A stretch of DNA of 64,000 nt, from contig NZ_CP126115.1 in assembly GCF_030123505.1 (NCBI RefSeq), positions 5,408,001-5,472,000 on the forward strand, in the 5' to 3' direction. Below the pieces are notes generated by a model. It was given only the letters and a program-made list of their open reading frames with translations, searched no databases and had not been told where the DNA came from. Numbering within the stretch: the first letter of the stretch is position 1; every line of letters begins with the position of its first letter. The translations under genes and the position numbers were made by a program. Below are positions 38,756 through 48,544 of this stretch, piece by piece. The stretch is from Neobacillus sp. YX16. Lineage in GTDB: Bacteria; Bacillota; Bacilli; Bacillales; Cytobacillaceae.

Positions 38756-40537
38756 CTTTCCTAAATACTTTTCTAGAAACTCCGCCATCTCTGTATAAGA
38801 AGTTATTTTATTCTTCAACTTCATCATCGTATGTCCTTCCTCTTCGATGCGGCTATACTGGACGGGATGATTTCGCTCCTTAAGCTTCTTCACAATCTGA
38901 TCTGATTCTTGGATGGGAACTCGCGGGTCATTGACGCCATGAATGACCATTAGCGGTGCTTTAATTTTATCGGCATGATTCAAAGGGTCGATTTGGTCAA
39001 AAAAATCGCCATCACCTTCAATTGTTCCATACTCCGCCTCTCTTAGCTTTTTCCGCCACGGACTTGTTGTTTTTAAAAAAGTTCGGATACTTGACATTCC
39101 GACGATATCGATGGCTGCAGCCCAAAGTTCCGGAAAGTGGCTGATGGCAGCCAGTACGACGAATCCACCATAGCTTCCACCCACAATCGCTGCTTTCTCA
39201 GCATCAATATCCCCTGTTTTTTTCAGCCATTTCATTAAAAAAATAACATCCTTTATTGCGTGCATTCGTTTTCGCCCATCGTCTAAATGAGAATAGGTTT
39301 TTCCATAACCTGTACTGCCGCGGACGTTAGGGGCAACTACCGCATAACCCTGGTTTAAGAAATATTGCAAAAAGGGGCTGTATACGGCGCGGCTTTGACT
39401 CTCCGGCCCTCCGTGAATATAGACAACAACGGGGGATTTCTTCTTATTATTAGCAGGCTTATAGTAAAAAGCAGGTATGGGCAGGTTGTCAAAGGATGGA
39501 AATGTTATCGGTTCAGGCTCGACTAATTTTTCCTCAAGAATCGGTGTGCGAGAAATGTAGGTAAGCCGCTTTGCTTGGATGGTCTTCAGGTCAACCTCCC
39601 ATATGTCAGGAGGATGCGCAGGTCCATTTAACACAAATCCAAGCTTTTGATTATCTGGTGAAAATCTTAGATTGTACATCACGCCCATAGGAGTTTCCCA
39701 GTTATAAAAGGTTGTTCGCTCCAAGTCGACTAGAAAGCCCTTGGATACTCCCCCTTCATTCATCGAAAATGCTAATTTGTTCTTATCCTTGTTCATGACT
39801 AGGTCTTCAAAGTCCCACTCGCCTCGCTCGAGCCAGGTAAATTGCTTACTTGCTATCTGGATCATTGCCAGCCCGAAGAACTCTCTGCCTTGATTGGTTA
39901 AGAGATAGAGATGATCAGCTTCCTTATTAAAATGGATATCTTTATAGCCTGCTTCGCCTTTATGCTGGGTAATCCAATCCATTTTTCCTGTTAAAAATGA
40001 AAATAACCCTAAATCATGATCAAGGGGCGTGTTTGTTTTTTTAACTAAAAGAGACTTTCCATCAGGAAACCATTTTTCAACCATAAAGGTTCCATCCCCG
40101 GTAAATATACGGCGAATTTCCAAGGTCTCCAAGTTTTGTATATAAATATCTAAAAAAGCTTGATGCCGGCGGTTACTGGACCAGGCAATCCATTTTCCAT
40201 CAGGAGAGCTGTCACCGAACAAATGAAGATGTTCAGGGGAGTTGGTCAGTGCAATTTTTTCGCCATCCTCCTTTAATAAGTACAATTGCTCCTTTTCATC
40301 GCCATCCGCATCCATCCCGTAAACCAAATCCGATGTACCGGCAATATATTTAATAAAGGTGATTCCTTTCATTGAAAAAGAGGTTTGCGCTGGCCACCTG
40401 TCCTCTCTATCAAGCTCCCATACCTGCGGGACCCCTGTAAAGTCAGAAATAAAACTGATTTTCGTACCCTTGGGATCGTATTCAAAGCTTTTCACCATTC
40501 TCACGTGTATATAAGGGTCAATGGTTATTTCCTTCAT
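38753..40537 (-). CDS. S9-family (prolyl oligopeptidase-like) serine peptidase
   Basis: 594 aa. An N-terminal beta-propeller (about residues 1-330, repeated SPDG/SxDN-type blades) caps a C-terminal alpha/beta hydrolase. Catalytic Ser is in IVGGSYGGFV (about 455), Asp in IHGVNDPRVP (about 536) and His in EEEGHTM (about 568). The oxyanion region YIHGGPESQSR fits acylaminoacyl-peptidase types. No signal peptide is seen. The start is the ATG at 40537 with GGTGG seven bases upstream. It hydrolyses small peptides in the cytoplasm. Confidence 0.92.
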   Translation of the reverse strand: MKEITIDPYIHVRMVKSFEYDPKGTKISFISDFTGVPQVWELDREDRWPAQTSFSMKGITFIKYIAGTSDLVYGMDADGDEKEQLYLLKEDGEKIALTNSPEHLHLFGDSSPDGKWIAWSSNRRHQAFLDIYIQNLETLEIRRIFTGDGTFMVEKWFPDGKSLLVKKTNTPLDHDLGLFSFLTGKMDWITQHKGEAGYKDIHFNKEADHLYLLTNQGREFFGLAMIQIASKQFTWLERGEWDFEDLVMNKDKNKLAFSMNEGGVSKGFLVDLERTTFYNWETPMGVMYNLRFSPDNQKLGFVLNGPAHPPDIWEVDLKTIQAKRLTYISRTPILEEKLVEPEPITFPSFDNLPIPAFYYKPANNKKKSPVVVYIHGGPESQSRAVYSPFLQYFLNQGYAVVAPNVRGSTGYGKTYSHLDDGRKRMHAIKDVIFLMKWLKKTGDIDAEKAAIVGGSYGGFVVLAAISHFPELWAAAIDIVGMSSIRTFLKTTSPWRKKLREAEYGTIEGDGDFFDQIDPLNHADKIKAPLMVIHGVNDPRVPIQESDQIVKKLKERNHPVQYSRIEEEGHTMMKLKNKITSYTEMAEFLEKYLGK

Positions 40538-40611
40538 GCCATTACCACCATTCACGATAACTTTTTTTAAAACTTTACTCCTTTCATTCTATTTAAATAG
40601 GTTTGGGTTCA

Positions 40612-41505
40612 TTACTCTCGAAATTCAATAAACCATTTTACACATTGATAGGTTTTTTCCCAGTCTGGATCTTGATCCTCAATCCCCCAAGAAGCATATA
40701 GTGTCCCTAAGGCAATCGCAGCTTTTAATAACCGCCCGCGATCAAGTCCCAGCTGTTCACTGATTGTATCCACTCGGAGCTTCAGGATATTCTTTGGCTG
40801 AGCCTTTGAATCTAGTTGATTGATTAAAAAGGAAACGACATCAAAATACGGGTCCCCTGTAACGCCTTTTGGGTCAATCGCCATCCAGCCTTTTTGCTCC
40901 GAATACAGAATATTTTCATGGTGCAAATCACCATGAAGCAGTTCAGGACCTTCCGAAGTATGTATGACCTGTTGAAAAAACTCTTCTGCTAACTGAATAT
41001 GTTCCTTTGAAATCTGCACATCCCCTGTTTCCCGGTAGCGTTTAAGCCCCTCAAACCAGTGTGTAAGCGATGGCGTCTTCCCTCCATTTGGAACAGGTCT
41101 GCGAATAGCCTTCCAAACTTTTATGTAATTCTCCAATACAATCATTTCATCGGTTTCCTCTGAAAGCATGATTCCTGGTACAAGCCGCTCCAGCAGCATA
41201 ACGCCACTATTCTGATCAGACCTCAGAATCCTGGCACAGCCATTGCCATCATATGCTTGTAAGGTTACCATCTCATTAGCAGTGTCAAAGTTTGGGACAC
41301 CCAGCTTTAAAATTAATGGTGTTCCTTTAGAATCTCTTACCTTTAATACATAATTATAAGAAAGATTTCCCACAGGACCCTCGCTCGTAAGGCTCCACTG
41401 TTCTAAAAAGGTTTTTACCGTGTCCTCTAAAGATTGCAGCCATGCCTTTCCATCAGATCCAAAGGCATTGATAATTTTATCTTGAAATTCACTAGAAATT
41501 CGCAT
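40612..41505 (-). CDS. APH-family kinase (hydroxyurea/streptomycin phosphotransferase type)
   Basis: 297 aa protein-kinase-like fold. VLKVRDSKGTPLILKLG carries the ATP-binding Lys (about residue 70), LLHGDLHHENIL the catalytic Asp and Asn (about 193), and MAIDPKGVTGDP the metal-binding Asp, the pattern of the APH_6_hur family. The ATG at 41505 follows AAGGGG. Related proteins phosphorylate streptomycin or hydroxyurea, but many Bacillus members have unknown metabolic substrates. A resistance role cannot be claimed from sequence. Confidence 0.85.
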   Translation of the reverse strand: MRISSEFQDKIINAFGSDGKAWLQSLEDTVKTFLEQWSLTSEGPVGNLSYNYVLKVRDSKGTPLILKLGVPNFDTANEMVTLQAYDGNGCARILRSDQNSGVMLLERLVPGIMLSEETDEMIVLENYIKVWKAIRRPVPNGGKTPSLTHWFEGLKRYRETGDVQISKEHIQLAEEFFQQVIHTSEGPELLHGDLHHENILYSEQKGWMAIDPKGVTGDPYFDVVSFLINQLDSKAQPKNILKLRVDTISEQLGLDRGRLLKAAIALGTLYASWGIEDQDPDWEKTYQCVKWFIEFRE

Positions 41506-41580
41506 AGTATTCCCCTTCATATTTATCTATTTCAAGAATTAACAATTCAACATACCCATTCATTTTCCCTTTTTTCATAA

Positions 41581-41617
41581 AAAAAAGACGATTCGAGGGG
41601 GACGAATCGCCTTTTTT
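41581..41617 (-). terminator. Terminator of the second DoxX gene
   Basis: GACGATTCG...CGAATCGCC stem with T-runs on both sides, nearly identical to 17409-17444. Confidence 0.85.
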
Positions 41618-41635
41618 GCGTTGCTACTACTTACC

Positions 41636-42139
41636 TTAGGCAGCTGACTTTGCTTTGTTTTTTCCAACTGTTTTGTTGATGAATGGAACTACCCAGTAGT
41701 CTAAACCAAATTTTCCTGCGTTGTAGCCTGCTGTTAAGATGATGAAGCCTAAGAAAATGTCAGTTGGGTTATGAGATACAGTTCCGGCTAGGAAGAAAGA
41801 GAAGTTCATCACTAGACCAAAGAACATTGCTGCTGTTGTTAAACATCCAAGCATAAGTCCTAAACCGATTAATGTTTCGCCCCAGGGAACGATGGTGTTG
41901 AAGATATCAATGTTCGGTAATGCAAAGTTTTCTAAGAAGTTAACATACCAGCTGTAAACCATGTTGCCATCTGGGCCTTTAACTGGATTTTTGACTGCAT
42001 TAGCTAAAAATCCAGAAGCGTCGAAGCCGCCTGTAATTTTATGAAAACCAGCTGTGAACCAAGCATAGCCAAGGTATAAACGAATAATAGTTAAAATAGC
42101 TGCTGAGATTTTATTTTCTCTTAAAAAGTTGTTAAACAT
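41636..42139 (-). CDS. DoxX-family membrane protein, copy 2
   Basis: 167 aa, equal in length to copy 1 at 17457-17960 and about 90% identical; the first 34 residues are the same. The same four helices and PWGETLIGLGL and NPTDIFLGFIILTAG motifs are present. Differences concentrate in the residue 46-54 loop and the basic C-terminus. The gene, its 127-bp 5' region and terminator stem all match copy 1, so a whole transcription unit was duplicated. The role is unknown; redox or thiol-stress functions are known for some relatives. Confidence 0.9.
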   Translation of the reverse strand: MFNNFLRENKISAAILTIIRLYLGYAWFTAGFHKITGGFDASGFLANAVKNPVKGPDGNMVYSWYVNFLENFALPNIDIFNTIVPWGETLIGLGLMLGCLTTAAMFFGLVMNFSFFLAGTVSHNPTDIFLGFIILTAGYNAGKFGLDYWVVPFINKTVGKNKAKSAA

Positions 42140-42266
42140 TTGTCATTCCGCCTTTCAATATTTGGTTGTTCTTTATACTCATACTATATTGGATTTCTAC
42201 AGTTAATAACATGGGTATAGTGTTAAGTTCACAGTTTGTTTGAAATGTTATGGCGGAAGTTTGAAC
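42140..42266 (-). promoter_or_regulatory. Conserved 127-bp 5' region of DoxX copy 2
   Basis: It aligns without gaps to 17961-18087, with GTTAATAACAT and GTGTTAAGTTCACAGTTTG unchanged. Such retention over noncoding DNA suggests shared regulation. Confidence 0.55.
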
Positions 42267-42286
42267 AACAAATGTGAGTATCAGGA

Positions 42287-43246
42287 TTATACAGATAGAA
42301 TGTCTTCTATTGTTGGTATTGCAGAAATTGCTCCTACCTTAGTACATACCAAGGCACCTACTTTATTACTAAAATAAATAATTTCTTTAAGTTTTTCAAA
42401 GTCTTCAATCTCAGGTTTACCATTTGCGAATTGGTATAAGGTAGCCCCAACGAATGCGTCGCCAGCACCAGTGGAGTCAATCGATTTTATTTTTACACTT
42501 GAAACAATTTCGTTATTTTGCCCATTTGATAAATAAGTTCCCTCACTTCCTAATGTAACGGCAACTATTTTTGCTCCTAATTCATGAAGATAATCCGTTC
42601 CTTCAGCCAGGTTATTGATTCCAGTAATAAGTTTTAGCTCCTCATCACTCACTTTTACAAAATCAGCTAAGGCGATTCCCACCTTTGCCAAGTCGATAAA
42701 TTCAGGTATTCTGTTTTTCCATAAATCTTTTCGATAATTAGGATCAAATGAAATAAATTTCCCTTGTTCCTGTGCATTACGCATTACATGAAAATAAGTG
42801 GTTTGAAAGGGATCGCTTAATAAAGCAGTAGCAGAGCCAAAGTGATGAATAGCGGCCTCATTTAGCTTAACGGTATCAATTTCTTCCTCCACTAAAAAGG
42901 CGTCAGCCCCGCGATTAAATACAAAATCTCTTTCGCCATTTGCCTGTAAGGATACAAAGGCCAATGTGGTTGGGTGAATATTATCAAACACGACCATTGA
43001 TGTATCTACTTGGACGTCATCTAGTGTCTTCTTTAAAAATTGCCCAAATGGGTCATTCCCAACTTTTCCGCTAAAAAAAGCAGTACCCCCTAATTTAGCA
43101 ATCGTCGCACAGACATTAGCCGGTGCTCCCCCAGCTTGCTTTTGAAAATTTTGCCCTTCTATTAAGTTAATGTCCACATCGGTACAGAAAAAGTCGATTA
43201 ATAATTCACCCATGCATATAATTGATGAACCCAAACGAAACACCAT
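42287..43246 (-). CDS. PfkB-family fructokinase
   Basis: About 319 aa. The PfkB signatures are [19 protein letters not shown] near residue 38 and [15 protein letters not shown] near 257, with the catalytic Asp in the second. Start choice is uncertain: ATG at 43246 is used; a TTG at 43234 also has purines upstream. It lies 55 bp after GH32. It phosphorylates fructose freed by that hydrolase so it can enter glycolysis. Confidence 0.9.
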   Translation of the reverse strand: MVFRLGSSIICMGELLIDFFCTDVDINLIEGQNFQKQAGGAPANVCATIAKLGGTAFFSGKVGNDPFGQFLKKTLDDVQVDTSMVVFDNIHPTTLAFVSLQANGERDFVFNRGADAFLVEEEIDTVKLNEAAIHHFGSATALLSDPFQTTYFHVMRNAQEQGKFISFDPNYRKDLWKNRIPEFIDLAKVGIALADFVKVSDEELKLITGINNLAEGTDYLHELGAKIVAVTLGSEGTYLSNGQNNEIVSSVKIKSIDSTGAGDAFVGATLYQFANGKPEIEDFEKLKEIIYFSNKVGALVCTKVGAISAIPTIEDILSV

Positions 43247-43259
43247 CCTTTTAAAAAAT

Positions 43260-43290
43260 AAAGCTCTAACCAATTAACCGATTAGAGCTT
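43260..43290 (-). terminator. Hairpin between GH32 and fructokinase
   Basis: AAGCTCTAA/TTAGAGCTT arms over a 12-base loop followed by TTATTTTTT on the minus strand, just before the fructokinase start. Partial termination is plausible. Confidence 0.6.
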
Positions 43291-43301
43291 TCATACTTAA
43301 C

Positions 43302-44771
43302 TTACTTGCACCAAATAGAATCAAGTTTCGTTATTTTTAAATGCGAAACATTTGTAGTTCCTTCATTTGAAAATAAAATTAGCTCTTTGCTTGACTCACG
43401 CGGGAACAATAAGCTAGTAATAGCAGCCTCACCATTGTTTGCAAACACCTCAATGGAGGAAGCATCTAAAAACAATTGAAGTTTCAACCTTTGATGATCC
43501 AACTTTAATGGGGCTTCCTGTATAGCTTGGAAGGATGTCGAAAAGCTATGTTCTCCAGAAAATGTTCGGTCAACAAATAACTTCTCTTCTACTGTATTAT
43601 AGCCAATGACGGTTTTTTCTTGTTCAGAATGATGTATGATCATTCCAAATTGGCTTGAACTTACTTTTTCAAATTCGAGAGTTATTTCCATTAATGCATT
43701 CGTAAACGGAATCGATACTGTGCTGCCTGATTCAACCGCTATTTCGGGATGAGATTCCGTTTCTTTTCTAATGGTACGAACTTCAGCAACTGGTTTTTGG
43801 AATAAGCGGATTCCGACCTCTGTTTTAGCTAAGGATAATTCTCTTGGTAACGTCATCGCACCTCTCCAGTCTTTAGTTGGAACTTGATTGGCATAGCGCC
43901 AATTACTCATCCAGCCAAGATAAATGCGTCTTCCATCTTGGATATCGGACCAACTCACTCCCGCATAATTATCACGGCCGTAATCTAACCAAAGAATCGT
44001 CGAATCGTCATGGTCATTTACAAAAGTAGTTCCATCAAACTGGCCAATAAAATATTGTGTTCTGGAACCTTCTGCTGATGGATCGTTATCACCGATGCTC
44101 ACGATCATTACCCATTTATCTTGTTCTCCATCTACAGGTAGTTTGAATAGGTCTGGACATTCCCAAACCCCATCATGTGAACCAGCACTATGCCCAAATT
44201 CACTGGCAAACTCCCATTCTTTTAAATTAAGGGAAGTATAAATCGTAATCGTTTGGCCCGTTGCCAGCACCATCACCCATTTATTTGTCTCTTCATGCCA
44301 AAAAACTTTAGGGTCACGGTAATCGGTAATATTAACGTCTGAAAGGACAGGATTGCCTTCAAATTTCACCCACGTTCTTCCATTGTCCTTACTGTAAGCT
44401 AAGCTTTGTTGCTGAAGCGGTCTATCGGAATCAGGATAAGTGCCGGCACTAGTATATATCGCAACCAATCCTGATTGATCTTTTTCAAAAAAGCCTGTAG
44501 TATTCTTCCAATCTACGACCGCACTCCCTGAAAAAATACCTCCAAGTTCATCCGGATATAAGGCAATCGGAAGGTGCTCCCAATGAATCAAGTCTTTACT
44601 TACCGCATGTCCCCAGTGCATTGGCCCCCAGGTCGTACCAAAGGGATGGTGTTGATAGAACAAATGATATTCATCATTAAAAAAGACCATTCCATTCGGA
44701 TCATTCAGCCACTTTTCTTCCGGTGAAAAGTGAAATTGTGGACGATACTGCTCTTTATAGGTTTGTGTCAT
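43302..44771 (-). CDS. GH32 beta-fructofuranosidase (sucrose/levan-oligosaccharide hydrolase)
   Basis: 489 aa without signal peptide. The five-bladed propeller has the nucleophile Asp24 in EKWLNDPNG, the transition-state RDPK near 150 and the acid/base Glu in ECPDLF near 204; a beta-sandwich follows with DASSIEVFAN near 450. It sits after an Lpl-type oligosaccharide importer rather than a sucrose PTS, so it probably cleaves unphosphorylated fructo-oligosaccharides in the cytoplasm. A role on sucrose phosphate is less likely. Confidence 0.93.
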   Translation of the reverse strand: MTQTYKEQYRPQFHFSPEEKWLNDPNGMVFFNDEYHLFYQHHPFGTTWGPMHWGHAVSKDLIHWEHLPIALYPDELGGIFSGSAVVDWKNTTGFFEKDQSGLVAIYTSAGTYPDSDRPLQQQSLAYSKDNGRTWVKFEGNPVLSDVNITDYRDPKVFWHEETNKWVMVLATGQTITIYTSLNLKEWEFASEFGHSAGSHDGVWECPDLFKLPVDGEQDKWVMIVSIGDNDPSAEGSRTQYFIGQFDGTTFVNDHDDSTILWLDYGRDNYAGVSWSDIQDGRRIYLGWMSNWRYANQVPTKDWRGAMTLPRELSLAKTEVGIRLFQKPVAEVRTIRKETESHPEIAVESGSTVSIPFTNALMEITLEFEKVSSSQFGMIIHHSEQEKTVIGYNTVEEKLFVDRTFSGEHSFSTSFQAIQEAPLKLDHQRLKLQLFLDASSIEVFANNGEAAITSLLFPRESSKELILFSNEGTTNVSHLKITKLDSIWCK

Positions 44772-44802
44772 TTTTTTAGCTCCTTATTTGTATTAAATTT
44801 GT

Positions 44803-44840
44803 AAAAAAGGCTGTACATTTGCCAAAACACCTGTACAGCC
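44803..44840 (-). terminator. Terminator between the binding protein and GH32
   Basis: GGCTGTACA/TGTACAGCC stem with a 14-base loop and six T residues on the minus strand, placed 19 bp after the binding-protein stop. It may give differential expression inside the operon. Confidence 0.8.
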
Positions 44841-44859
44841 TCAGACCATTTACCGTGTA

Positions 44860-46479
44860 TTATTCCTGATTTCGATCGTAACCTTTTTGCTTAATATCTA
44901 GCCATTCTTGTAGCCCAAGTCGATCTAATTCTGCTAGATATTCATTCCATTCTTTTTCAACACCGCCATTTGCAATCCATTCCGCACGTTTTCGCTTAAT
45001 ATAAGCAAACAAATCGGTTTCGATCACGGAAATTCGATCTAGGTCCTCTAGTGAGAAAAATACACGCGGGTAAATATTATCGGCTTCCATGTAAGGAACC
45101 ATTACTTCTTTCATTAAGTTCAATCTCCAAGCAGCATCATCTGGTTTTGTAGTCACATTACCGTAGTAGCTGTCTAAGATTGCCAATGGCCCGCCGACAG
45201 ATGTTTTTTCTCTTAATTCAACTGGTGCAGTACCTTCTAAAGGAAGATGTTTTAACATTTTTGTTGCCTCATCCATTCCAAAAATGTTTTGTTGCTTTTC
45301 GTCACCATACGTACCCCAGTTATTTTGTACGGATTGAGACGGATCATAAAGCTGGTCAATCCACTTTGCTGTTAATTCTAGGTTTTTATTTGCTGATGTC
45401 ACCACTAAACGAGAGCGATCAAAGCCCATTCCATTTGTCCTTGCAACATTTTGATGTCCTTCTGGACCTTTTAATGGAGCAAGCAAATCATAGTCTTCGC
45501 CCATTCCAGTGATATTTCCTTTATCCCATGTAAAGTACAAACCATATTTTTTGTCTCGACCTTTTGCTAGATACGTATTCCAATCATGTTCAAATGCCTC
45601 GATATCGATTAATCCTTCATTGTATAAATCATTAAACCAGCTAATAGCCTTTTTATAGCTTTCATCAGCTGCAGTTAGTTTTACTTCTCCATCATTCGTT
45701 ACCACCGTGAAATCCCAGTTATCTCCTAGACCAAATGCACCGAATAATGAATGGGGATCCTGTCCACCATCATTGATAATGAATGACATTGGGATCTCGT
45801 CCGCTTCACCATTACCATTCGGATCCTGAGTTTTAAAAGCAAGTAAGACTTTCTTTAACTCTTCGGTTGTTTTTGGAACCTCTAATCCTAATTTGTTTAA
45901 CCATTCCATATTAATCCATGGGAATGCATCAAGGGAATGAATACTTTCTTTTCCTTCACCCAACTCCTCAATCCATGGAAAAGCATAGATATGGCCATCA
46001 GGCGCCGTCATCATTGCTTTGTATTGTGGTGCTTTTTCAAGGACAGCTTGTAAGTTTGGCATATACTGAATTAAATCCTCAACTGGTACAATAACTCCAT
46101 CCTTCGCATGCTTTAATAGTTCATAATCGCTGAATCCGGCATTAAAGATGGCGTCCGGAAGCTCACCACTAGCAATGGCTAAATTACGTTTTTCATTGAA
46201 TATATCCGTTGTATAGTTTCTCCAGTCTACTTTAACACCAGTTTGTTCTTCTAACCGTTGAAAAATTAACTTATCATTCGGATTCTCAGGAGCTAATGGT
46301 GAACTGGATGTCATAATCTTTAATGTTTTTACCTCTTTCAATGGAAAGCTTACTTCCTTTAGCCCGTAATCCTTAGATGAGAAACTTTCGCTGCCGCCAC
46401 TTTTGCTCGTACAGCCCGTTAGAAGTAAAGAACCTGAAAGCAGTAGTGCTGAAGCTGTTGTAAACATTCTTTTTTTCAT
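44860..46479 (-). CDS. LplA/YtcQ-family oligosaccharide-binding lipoprotein
   Basis: 539 aa, the large-size class of family-1 binding proteins. The signal ends in lipobox SLLLTGC (Cys about 23), followed by a Ser/Gly-rich linker. LKVLLAFKTQDPNGNGEADEIP-like Ca-binding loop (DPNGNGEADE) near 215 is typical of this class. It follows the two permeases and precedes GH32, so it captures the fructan oligosaccharide. It lies 22 bp after the permease stop. Confidence 0.92.
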   Translation of the reverse strand: MKKRMFTTASALLLSGSLLLTGCTSKSGGSESFSSKDYGLKEVSFPLKEVKTLKIMTSSSPLAPENPNDKLIFQRLEEQTGVKVDWRNYTTDIFNEKRNLAIASGELPDAIFNAGFSDYELLKHAKDGVIVPVEDLIQYMPNLQAVLEKAPQYKAMMTAPDGHIYAFPWIEELGEGKESIHSLDAFPWINMEWLNKLGLEVPKTTEELKKVLLAFKTQDPNGNGEADEIPMSFIINDGGQDPHSLFGAFGLGDNWDFTVVTNDGEVKLTAADESYKKAISWFNDLYNEGLIDIEAFEHDWNTYLAKGRDKKYGLYFTWDKGNITGMGEDYDLLAPLKGPEGHQNVARTNGMGFDRSRLVVTSANKNLELTAKWIDQLYDPSQSVQNNWGTYGDEKQQNIFGMDEATKMLKHLPLEGTAPVELREKTSVGGPLAILDSYYGNVTTKPDDAAWRLNLMKEVMVPYMEADNIYPRVFFSLEDLDRISVIETDLFAYIKRKRAEWIANGGVEKEWNEYLAELDRLGLQEWLDIKQKGYDRNQE

Positions 46480-46501
46480 TATAAACCCTCACTTTTTTGT
46501 T

Positions 46502-47389
46502 TTATTTTAAAGAACCAACCATTACTCCCTTTTCAAAATACTTTTGGAAAAATGGGTACATAATCAATAACGGTAAACTTGCAATCACAATCGATGAATA
46601 GCGGATCATCTCTGAAATCCTCATTAACTCGTTCCTTGCCTCAACATCCGCAACCATTCCAGGCTGTACTTCGTTTTGGATCAGAATCGAACGCAATACT
46701 AATTGCAATGGATGTAATTCTCGATCGTCAAGGTATATCATGGCATCGAAGTAGGCGTTCCATTGTCCAATGAAGGCATATAATGCTAGAACAAAGATTA
46801 TCGGTTTCGATAAAGGTAAAATGATACGAAAGAATATTTTTAAATCGGAGGCGCCATCAATTCTTGCTGCTTCCTTCAGCTCATTTGGAACCGCTTTAAA
46901 ATAAGTTCTGGCGAGAATAATAAACCAGACATTAACAGCACCAGGCAGGATAATCGCCCAAATCGTATTCAGCATTCCTAAATCACGGATAACAAAATAC
47001 GTTGGGATTAAGCCTCCTCCAAAAAACATTGTAAATAAGAAGAAAATCATAAATACCTTTTTACCAACTAAACCATCTACCGATAACGTATATCCGGCAA
47101 AGAGACAAACGAGTACGGTCACAATCGTAAATCCAGTTGAATACAGGAGTGAGTTGAAAAATCCTCTCACAATGGTGTCATCCGTAAAGAGTCGCTTATA
47201 ACCTTCTAATGACCAATCAGAGGAATGTAACGACAGTCCTTTTCGAATGATTGCATTTGGTTCTAGGAAAGACGACAGAAATACATATAATAGAGGTCCT
47301 ACTATGGCAAGGATGATAATAGTTAGTAGAATATTATTGGTCAGAAGCAGAATTCGGTCGCCCTTTGCATGTTTGATTTGATTGTTCAT
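46502..47389 (-). CDS. LplC/YtcP-family ABC permease
   Basis: 295 aa, six predicted helices, with the first near residue 15-37. The coupling EAA motif reads ELKEAARIDGASDLKIFFRIILPLSKPI near residue 175. The C-terminus ends YFEKGVMVGSLK, as usual for this family. It forms the channel with the upstream LplB-like permease (15 bp away). Confidence 0.93.
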   Translation of the reverse strand: MNNQIKHAKGDRILLLTNNILLTIIILAIVGPLLYVFLSSFLEPNAIIRKGLSLHSSDWSLEGYKRLFTDDTIVRGFFNSLLYSTGFTIVTVLVCLFAGYTLSVDGLVGKKVFMIFFLFTMFFGGGLIPTYFVIRDLGMLNTIWAIILPGAVNVWFIILARTYFKAVPNELKEAARIDGASDLKIFFRIILPLSKPIIFVLALYAFIGQWNAYFDAMIYLDDRELHPLQLVLRSILIQNEVQPGMVADVEARNELMRISEMIRYSSIVIASLPLLIMYPFFQKYFEKGVMVGSLK

Positions 47390-47404
47390 ACTTTTCCTCC
47401 TTCC

Positions 47405-48373
47405 TTAAACGAGTCCTTCGCCTTCGTTTAGTTTCTTAACTACCTGATTGACAACTCCAAGTAAAATTACATTTACAACGGCATTAAATAATCCGACTGC
47501 GGTTGCAAACGAGTAATCACCTGCCAGCAACCCTCGTTTATAAACGTAAGTAGCAATAATTTCTGATGATGGCGAATTCATTGGCGTTTGCATTAAGTAC
47601 GCTTTTTCAAAACCAATTCCCATGATTCCTCCAGCCGCTAAGATAAACAAGACTGCCATCACTGGCTTAAGCGTTGGAAGATCGATATGCCAGATTCGTT
47701 GTAGGAGTGACGCCCCGTCAAGTGTTGCTGCTTCATGAAGCTGCGGGTCAACGTTAGCAAGTGCGGCAACATAAACAATGGATGCCCAGCCTGCCCCTTG
47801 CCATACTCCAGACCAGATGTAGATCGTTCTAAAATAATCCGGGTCAGACATGAATGAAATCGGCTTATCAAAAAAGGTTGATAACACCGCATTAATAGGT
47901 CCAACCGGTGATAGAAAAAGAAAGACCATTCCCGAAACGACAACCACAGATATGAAATGCGGTGCATATAAGGCTAACTGAACATTCTTCTTCACACTTG
48001 ATTTTCGCAGTTGGTTTAACATAAGAGCCAATATAATTGGAATAGGAAATCCTATCAAAAGTTCAAAGGAACTTAATTTAATCGTGTTCATTAATATTTC
48101 GATGAAATTAGGCGACGTTAGGAAACTTGTAAAATGTTTAAAACCTACCCATTCACTCCCTGTAATCCCCCTGATCGGACTAAAATCTTTAAAGGCAATC
48201 GTCGCCCCGTATATGGGGATGTACTTAAATATAATTGTAAGAATAACAGCAGGCGCAATAAGCAAATAAAGAATGTAGTTCTTTTTAATGTACATAAGGT
48301 TCTTGCTTAGTTTTGTAGTTGTTGCTGGTTTACTAACCGGTATGGTTTGCTCTGCTTTTACTATTTCTTCCAC
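47405..48373 (-). CDS. LplB-family ABC permease
   Basis: 322 aa. A long cytoplasmic N-terminus precedes the first helix YILYLLIAPAVILTIIFKYIP, followed by GATIAFKDFSPIRGI and the coupling motif QLHEAATLDGASLLQRIWHIDLPTL near 215. It is the first gene of the fructan operon, with a palindromic operator 28 bp upstream. The ATPase is not encoded here; a shared MsmX-type ATPase is expected. Confidence 0.93.
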   Translation of the reverse strand: MEEIVKAEQTIPVSKPATTTKLSKNLMYIKKNYILYLLIAPAVILTIIFKYIPIYGATIAFKDFSPIRGITGSEWVGFKHFTSFLTSPNFIEILMNTIKLSSFELLIGFPIPIILALMLNQLRKSSVKKNVQLALYAPHFISVVVVSGMVFLFLSPVGPINAVLSTFFDKPISFMSDPDYFRTIYIWSGVWQGAGWASIVYVAALANVDPQLHEAATLDGASLLQRIWHIDLPTLKPVMAVLFILAAGGIMGIGFEKAYLMQTPMNSPSSEIIATYVYKRGLLAGDYSFATAVGLFNAVVNVILLGVVNQVVKKLNEGEGLV

Positions 48374-48400
48374 TCTCTTACCCTCCTATCAACTTAGTTC

Positions 48401-48420
48401 TGTTGAAAGCACTTTCAACA
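48401..48420. promoter_or_regulatory. Palindromic operator/cre of the fructan operon
   Basis: TGTTGAAAG-CA-CTTTCAACA has perfect 9-bp arms. Read on the minus strand it matches the CcpA cre with one mismatch and also LacI-type operators. It sits directly downstream of a minus-strand TATATT (48433-48428), an ideal repressor position. Confidence 0.7.
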
Positions 48421-48496
48421 TGGGTTTAATATAACAAAATGGGTAGAATTAAGAGTTTAATATTTTTGGTTGAGGCATTTTAAAATTTTCGGCAGT

Positions 48497-48510
48497 TGAT
48501 ATCGCTTTCA
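48497..48510 (-). promoter_or_regulatory. Second cre box in the divergent region
   Basis: Minus-strand TGAAAGCGATATCA matches the cre core at all positions. It lies upstream of the fructan promoter and close to the NERD-gene start at 48545, so it could serve either side. Confidence 0.6.
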
Positions 48511-48544
48511 CTCTATTTTTTCGATATGATGGGAAGGAGAAAGG

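Noticed and set aside
40612..41505. Antibiotic resistance gene
   Set aside because: The fold is that of streptomycin/hydroxyurea kinases, but chromosomal Bacillus members often have other substrates; no resistance claim is justified.
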